From: Flammula alnicola
Taxonomy: Eukaryota > Basidiomycota > Agaricomycetes > Agaricales > Strophariaceae
Length of the DNA stretch: 64,000 nt
Assembly: GCA_015499995.1 (NCBI GenBank)
Contig: JADNRV010000004.1
Span: forward strand, 1 to 64,000
Direction: 5' to 3'
Under the pieces are notes generated by a model that saw nothing but the letters and a program-made list of their open reading frames with translations, did no database searches and was not told the DNA's origin. The position numbers and the translations under genes were made by a program. Positions 59,190 to 64,000 of the stretch are shown here, piece by piece (position 1 is the stretch's first letter; every line of letters begins with the position of its first letter).

Positions 59190-60080
59190 TGTAAGGCAAC
59201 CGGCATCCAGCAATTCAGCCATGTAAGGCAACCAGCATCCAGCAATTCCATGAAATGAATACAGAAAAGTCGCAAACGATATCCAGCACCGAGCATCCAA
59301 CAGAGGTTTGAATATGAACATGAAGATCAGCATATGCGAGCCATGAAAGGCATCCGGCATCCGGCATATGCGAGTCACGTTACGACGTAAGGCATCCAGC
59401 ATCCAGTAATTCAATAAAAAGCACATAGACGAGTCGCAAACGACATCCCATTCAATACTCATAGAGGTTTGTTAACATGAACATCAGCATGCGCGAGCCA
59501 TGAAAGGCATCCAGCGTCCAGCATATGCGAGCCATGTAAGGCATCCAGCATCCATCGATTCAATTCAATGAACATGGAGGAGTCACAGACGACATCCAAC
59601 ATTCAGTATTCAGCAGAGGTTCATTAACAAGAACATGAAGACCCGTTCAACAGAGGTTCGTTAACGTGAACATGAAGGCCAGCATACGACGTGAGCCATG
59701 AAAGGCATCCAGCGTCCAGCATGTGCGTGTACGAACTCCGGCACCCAGCATTCAACAGAGGTTTGTTAACGTGAACATGAAGACCAGCATACGATGCGAG
59801 CCATGGAAGGCATCCAGCGTCCAGCATGTGCGAGTATGAACTCCAGCACCCAGCATTCAACAGAGGTTCGTTAACGTGAACATGAAGACCAGCATACAAC
59901 GCGAGCCATGGAAGGCATCCAGCGTCCAGCATGTGCGAGTATGAACTCCAGCACTCAGCATTCAACAGAGGTTCGTTAACGTGAACATGAAGACCAGCGT
60001 ACGCGAGCCATGAAAGGCATCCAGCGTCCAGCATGTGCGAGTAATAACTCCAGCACTCAGCAGCCACAAGCGACATTCAG
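59190..60080. repeat. Minisatellite, 105-bp period
   Basis: Head-to-tail units each contain GTTAACGTGAACATGAAG, AAGGCATCCAGCGTCCAGCA and an ATTCAACAGAGG boundary. Unit starts at 59756, 59861 and 59966 give a period of exactly 105 bp. Units to the left (59190-59700) are more diverged and carry shorter CATCCAGCA sub-repeats. Because 105 is a multiple of three, the minus strand stays open for 150 codons (59624-60076) as a Cys/Trp/His-rich 35-residue repeat; this need not be expressed. Confidence 0.85.
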
Positions 60081-60597
60081 CATGCGCGAATACGCAATCA
60101 AGCGCCCAGCAGTCGCATGGCAAATAATGCAGAACGGCATTCGAGCATGAAAGGAGAAGAGCATAGATAGAAAGAACGAACAAGTCAGATATGTGTGCAT
60201 AGTGATAGAACATGATCAGAAAAGAATGAAAAAGGCGTACCGGTTCACGCCACACTCAAATTTCTGCTTCTCGCATCTGGATGTCAAGTTTTTCGGTAAC
60301 ATTTGGCCAGCTCCTTGGTCTTTAATCGGGCGCTAATTCAGCCGATCGTGTCCACATGTGTTGCAAGAAGTAACCGCCGCATCTTCGCTCAGACCGTCAT
60401 CGGTAAGGGATTCCCCACTATTCGCGTAGATTAAGGCGTTGGGAGTAGCAGTCATTCAATTGATAAGTTCAAAGAATGAAGAATTGCACCGTATTTATTC
60501 CTGATGGAAACTTCCAGACCCGCTCCGGTAAGGGATTCCGCCCGTTGATAGCTTCCAATCATGGTAGTTCGTGAACAATGAAGCTAGCATGGATAGG
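60081..60597. other. Non-coding DNA between minisatellite and transposase region
   Basis: No gene or clear repeat was seen apart from a duplicated short block (GGTAAGGGATTCC) near 60400 and 60525. Confidence 0.4.
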
Positions 60598-60758
60598 TCA
60601 AAGTGATTTTCCGCTGGGCGGGGTGAATCTGAGCACGGGGGGGAAGATAGTGTGTCTGCTGTCGAAGCAGAAGACTTAGAGCAGTATCGCACTTCTTCAT
60701 CACGTAGACTATTTTCTTTGTCACGTGATTCTCACTCTGACTTAAGAAAGTGTCGTCT
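60598..60758 (+). repeat. 161-bp direct repeat, copy 2 (transposase upstream region)
   Basis: It reads the same as 56560-56720 and lies 87 bp before the transposase ATG, so it probably includes the promoter. Confidence 0.88.
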
Positions 60759-60844
60759 TTCTTCAACATTTCTATCCTATTACTTGGACAATCTATCCCG
60801 CCATTACTATCCACTATCCATTACTATCTATCTACATCAATAAC

Positions 60845-61866
60845 ATGGTCAACCGTAGGATAAGTCCTGATCTGAAGGAGTGCGCATTGACTCTCTGGGA
60901 AAAAGGATGGGAGATGATGGATATTGTTGATGTGTTGAGTGTATCCCGTGCTAGCATCTATCGTTGGCAAGCCATTTTTGAAGAATTTGGCTCTGTAAAT
61001 CGACCGCCGTCACCTCTTCGTGGTCGTTGTAGGATCCTCACTCGTGCTATCCTCACTGCCATACATGAACTCCATCACGATGACCCCGACTTGTATCTTG
61101 ATGAATTGGCTCTTTGGCTCGCTATCCACCACGACACTATAATATCGATATCTGCCCTTCAGCGAAACTTGGAAGAGACAGGCCTATCTAGAAAGGTTAT
61201 GCAGAAGATTGCACAAGAACGAGATGAAGAACTTCGAGAAGAATGGAGGGAATTATTACGGTCAGAGGCATTTTCTGGGGATGGCTCCGAATTTGTGGTC
61301 CTCGACGAGACAAGCAAGAACGAGCATACATATGCACGCCGGCGTGGAAGGGCTCTTAGGAATGAGCGGGCGCAACTCAAGGATGTCTTCGTGCGCGGAG
61401 ATCGGTATTCACTCTTACCTGCTATGACAACTGAAGGCTATATCGCTGCACGCGTGGTACCAGGTTCCTTTGACTCAATGGAATTCTATGATTTCGTAGC
61501 TGAGGAGGTGGTAAGTCACTGAAATATCTATAGGCTTCCTATGCTAATGATGTATAGCTTCCACAAATGAACCCATATCCAGCTGAACGATCTGTTCTCG
61601 TGCTCGACAACTGCCGAATTCATCACAACGACGCCCTTGTCGACCTTGTCAGAGCAGCAGGCTGTCTTATATTGTATTTGCCAGCATATTCACCTGACTT
61701 GACGCCTATCGAAGAGTCGTTCAGTTCACTCAAAGCCTACCTTCGCCGCCACGGGGATAGGATCCGCCATGAAGAAGATGCTATTGGGATTATTCTTGAA
61801 GCATGTGGCTGTATCACTCCTGAACACTGTCTCTCGTGGTTTAAACATACTGGTTACATTAGATAG
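60845..61866 (+). CDS. Tc1/IS630-type DDE transposase
   Basis: Two exons (60845-61510, 61558-61866; 47-bp intron) give 324 residues. An N-terminal helix-turn-helix (LTLWEKGWEMMDIVDVLSVS, then RASIYRWQ) is followed by a second DNA-binding region. The DDE_3 catalytic core follows: first Asp in FVVLDETSKNEH near 158, second Asp in VLVLDNCRIHHND near 240, and third acidic residue in YSPDLTPIEESFSSLK near 275. All three acidic positions are present, so the enzyme may be active. The gene converges on the accessory gene, 75 bp away. Confidence 0.9.
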
Positions 61867-61941
61867 TACAAGTGTGATAGTTTACGTGAATGAATGTCGG
61901 AGTAGTTTCTACATGAATGTACATACAGATATCGATATCAT

Positions 61942-63660
61942 CTAAGGAATCGAAGGCTGGCCCCATTTACCATCTTTTGCATCTTCTAAAAACATACGGT
62001 GTGCGTCAAGAAAGGTTTCCCAACCTATAAATGAAAACTGGCCGCGGTCCTTCCATTCAGACTCAGGTAACTTCTCGACAACGCGATTCCCAGGACGGTA
62101 CTCAAGTTTCAAGAGCTTCTCTTGATCACTCTCCGATAGGTCATAACGAGTGCAGAATTCACTAAGAGGGACCTTCAGCCGTAGCGCGGCTTTTGGAGAT
62201 ATAAGAACTGGAGGAGCGTTGGATATCAATGGAGAAGGTGGTTTCTGGTATGGGGGAAAGGCGTGGGGTGGATAACCGTAGGGCGCAGGATATCCATATG
62301 GTGGCGGCGCATAAGGTGGCATCGCAAAGTGGTATGGATAAGTTGAGGGTTGATGCTGGGGTGGAGTACCAGGGACGTGGTGATAAGGTGGAGCTTGATT
62401 TTCATCTTGGATGTGTTTCGATTTTGCGCTCTTCAGACGATGATCCATATCAAAATGTTTTGACATGGGTGGCTGCGAAATCGAAACGCCTGCACTCCCA
62501 GTGGACTTTGAAGGTCATTAGAATAGAGGGAGATTGATAGATAAACAGACATACCATGGCGTTTGCCCAGATTTGAAGTCTTAGCTGCGTCAACTCCCAA
62601 TAACTTCCTTTCTGCTCAAACATGCGCTTTCCTGGGTAGAGATCTGGAAAGTTATTGGTGGGATACTGCGCCTTCAGAATGCTGAGGTGATCCGCTGATT
62701 GAGAACCAATAGCCGCCTATAACAGAAAATAAGAGAGGTGAAGAACAATTGATAGCTGATTACAACGTACAATTTGAGCCTTTGCTGATAGTTCCATCGT
62801 TTCTCCAGTTGCGGATTCCTCGTAGTAATCAAATGGTGTTGCGATATCGTCTCCAGTATCCCAAGTCTGATGAAATCAATAAGTGTATATAGTGGGGTGT
62901 AAAGCGTGAAGCACATACCGTGTCATCCTGAGCGGGAGGCGGCATATAAACGATGATCACACGATCCTTGTGACGCTCCTTCAACGATTCTTGAAGCGCC
63001 TCATATCCCACAGAGGTCACAACAGTCTTCGATCGTTAGCGGGTTTCTCGTACTTCCACTGAAGCCTTGCAACAGGTAAATGATCCGGGCGGCAGGGTAG
63101 ATTCTTTGCAAGAAGACTCTTGAAGGTGTCATAGGCGGCATCAGCATCAAGCCAAAAGGGACCTTTTTGAACAGGAGAAGGGTTAGGTCGAGCCATAGAT
63201 TTCAGTTTTCCTCCTCGTGAAGGGGGCGGGGCAGATGAAGGGCGCTCAACCTGAATATAGACGGCCACTCGGTCAAATTTGGGTTGCTTGCTAGATGAGT
63301 TGTCGTCATCAATGTCCTCGCCAGGTGTGAGAGAGCGCGCCTTCCGTTTTGAACCTGGATTTTCTCGCGCCTGTGCATCCTTGGATGCTCGTGCTTCTGC
63401 TCGCCTTTCCCGGACCTTCCTGTTTCTCTCGGCTTTCTTTTCAAGCTCCTTCTGAGAACCTGGTCCCCCATTGAAGAGCCTGCGCTCTAGAAAGTAGAAA
63501 TAAGATATCAGATTACACTCTTGGATTCATAAAAATACATACGGGCGGGTGTGAGCTTGGGGATGATGTCTTCTCGTATGATAACGTCAATGTGTTGATC
63601 AGCGAACGGATCATTCTCCACTTCAGCGATCTCTTCAGGAGTAAGCTCATAGTCGGACAT
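61942..63660 (-). CDS. Accessory gene of the transposon-like region, one frame break
   Basis: From the ATG at 63660 (MSDYELTPEEIAEVENDPF), exons separated by GT-AG introns encode a charged region (KKAERNRKVRERRAEARAS), a VAVYIQVERP strand and GPFWLDADAAYDTFKSLLA. Then come VGYEALQESLKERHKDRVII, DYYEESATGETMELSAKAQI, YPTNNFPDLYPGKRMFEQKG and ELTQLRLQIWANAM. A Pro/Tyr-rich segment and the tail FCTRYDLSESDQEKLLKLEY follow. The architecture resembles a repeated Agaricomycete family of unknown function. One base appears missing near 63037, otherwise the exons join in frame. Its position just inside the right inverted repeat suggests it belongs to the element. Confidence 0.62.
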
Positions 63661-63824
63661 CGTAAATGAGATGGTATAGGAAACGAAAAAGTATTTCCAC
63701 GATCCGGCGTGGTTTGGGTTTATGCAGAATGGTGAACGTGAAGGTCAAAGTTGATAACACGATACGACTTGTTTAGTTCCATTTTGGCCTGTCCGTAAAA
63801 GGAAATTGCACATTGCACACGGCA
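63661..63824. promoter_or_regulatory. Promoter region of the accessory gene, inside the right TIR
   Basis: 165 bp separate the ATG from the right inverted repeat, so the promoter must lie here or within the repeat. No TATA box is evident. Confidence 0.4.
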
Positions 63825-63876
63825 CACGCGCACATTTCGAAAAAAACTCGCGTCTCATTATTTCTAGGAACCGCTG
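63825..63876 (-). repeat. Right terminal inverted repeat (52 bp)
   Basis: It is the perfect complement of 56073-56124 and is followed by TA at 63877-63878. Confidence 0.85.
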
Positions 63877-64000
63877 TAAGTAGTACGAAGTGGTTCCGGT
63901 GCATCAATGCAGCAAGGATGGCGACTTTAGTGTCGGACTAGGTGATGTTGGATAACACCTACATGGGTTCTATCGTTTGCGTAAAACCAAGAGGAAATTT

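Larger units (their letters stand above)
56073..63876. mobile_element. Candidate Tc1/IS630-type transposon with 52-bp TIRs and internal expansion
   Basis: Perfect 52-bp inverted repeats beginning CAGCGGTTCC lie at both ends, each flanked outside by TA, the usual Tc1/mariner target. Inside are a DDE transposase gene, an accessory gene ending 165 bp from the right repeat, and, on the left, a 161-bp segment that also precedes the transposase. Removing the DNA between those two 161-bp copies (4038-bp offset) leaves an element of about 3.8 kb. The simplest reading is a two-gene transposon that later gained a 4-kb insert with a BTB relic and a minisatellite. Two independent repeat copies remain an alternative. 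Confidence 0.55.

Noticed and set aside
59624..60076. 150-codon minus-strand frame as a genuine repeat protein
   Set aside because: It exists because the minisatellite period is a multiple of three; composition is odd and no start context or splice signals support it.
59190..60080. CRISPR-like array
   Set aside because: The whole 105-bp unit repeats, without unique spacers, in eukaryotic DNA; it is a minisatellite.

Overview
The window looks like nuclear DNA of a mushroom-forming basidiomycete (Agaricomycetes). Almost every gene is split by 45-75 bp GT-AG introns. Recognisable products include a COP9 signalosome CSN7 subunit, an APC11 RING-H2 protein, a PSP1-domain protein, an OPT oligopeptide transporter, a GT25 glycosyltransferase, a HET-domain protein, a caspase-domain protein and BTB and F-box proteins. 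Families I know as Agaricomycete expansions are present, as are Ty1/copia, Penelope-like and Tc1/IS630-type transposons. No tRNA, rRNA, CRISPR or telomeric repeat was seen.

Layout. 1-4.7 kb: gene-poor DNA with a truncated Penelope-like reverse transcriptase. 5.0-10.5 kb: a complete, very young copia retrotransposon with identical 412-bp LTRs and a 5-bp target duplication. 11-21.4 kb: a caspase-domain gene, a frame-broken HET-domain gene and a proline-rich multi-pass membrane protein gene. 21.7-29.5 kb: a small broken gene, a PSP1-domain gene, a coiled-coil gene that may be augmin HAUS1, and APC11. 31.4-42.0 kb: a large inverted duplication (arms about 4.5 kb, centre near 36.98 kb). Each arm carries a divergent pair of paralogues from an uncharacterised fungal family. 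The right-arm genes read through and the left-arm genes are broken. A conserved Asn/Gly-rich motif occurs in the inner genes and in a small gene at the left edge. 43.3-55.8 kb: housekeeping genes (CSN7, F-box, GT25, a roughly 20-exon OPT transporter). 56.07-63.88 kb: a region bounded by perfect 52-bp inverted repeats flanked by TA. It contains a Tc1/IS630-type transposase, an accessory gene against the right repeat, a broken BTB gene and a 105-bp minisatellite. I read it as a two-gene DNA transposon that was expanded internally.

The two most notable objects are the inverted-duplication locus with its shared Asn-rich motif, close to caspase and HET genes of the fungal cell-death and self-recognition repertoire, and the TA-flanked two-gene transposon. 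Many genes between 13.5 and 28.3 kb, and one at 63 kb, have frame breaks that all behave as single missing bases, whereas copia, caspase, APC11, CSN7, GT25 and OPT read through. These breaks may be assembly errors rather than biology.
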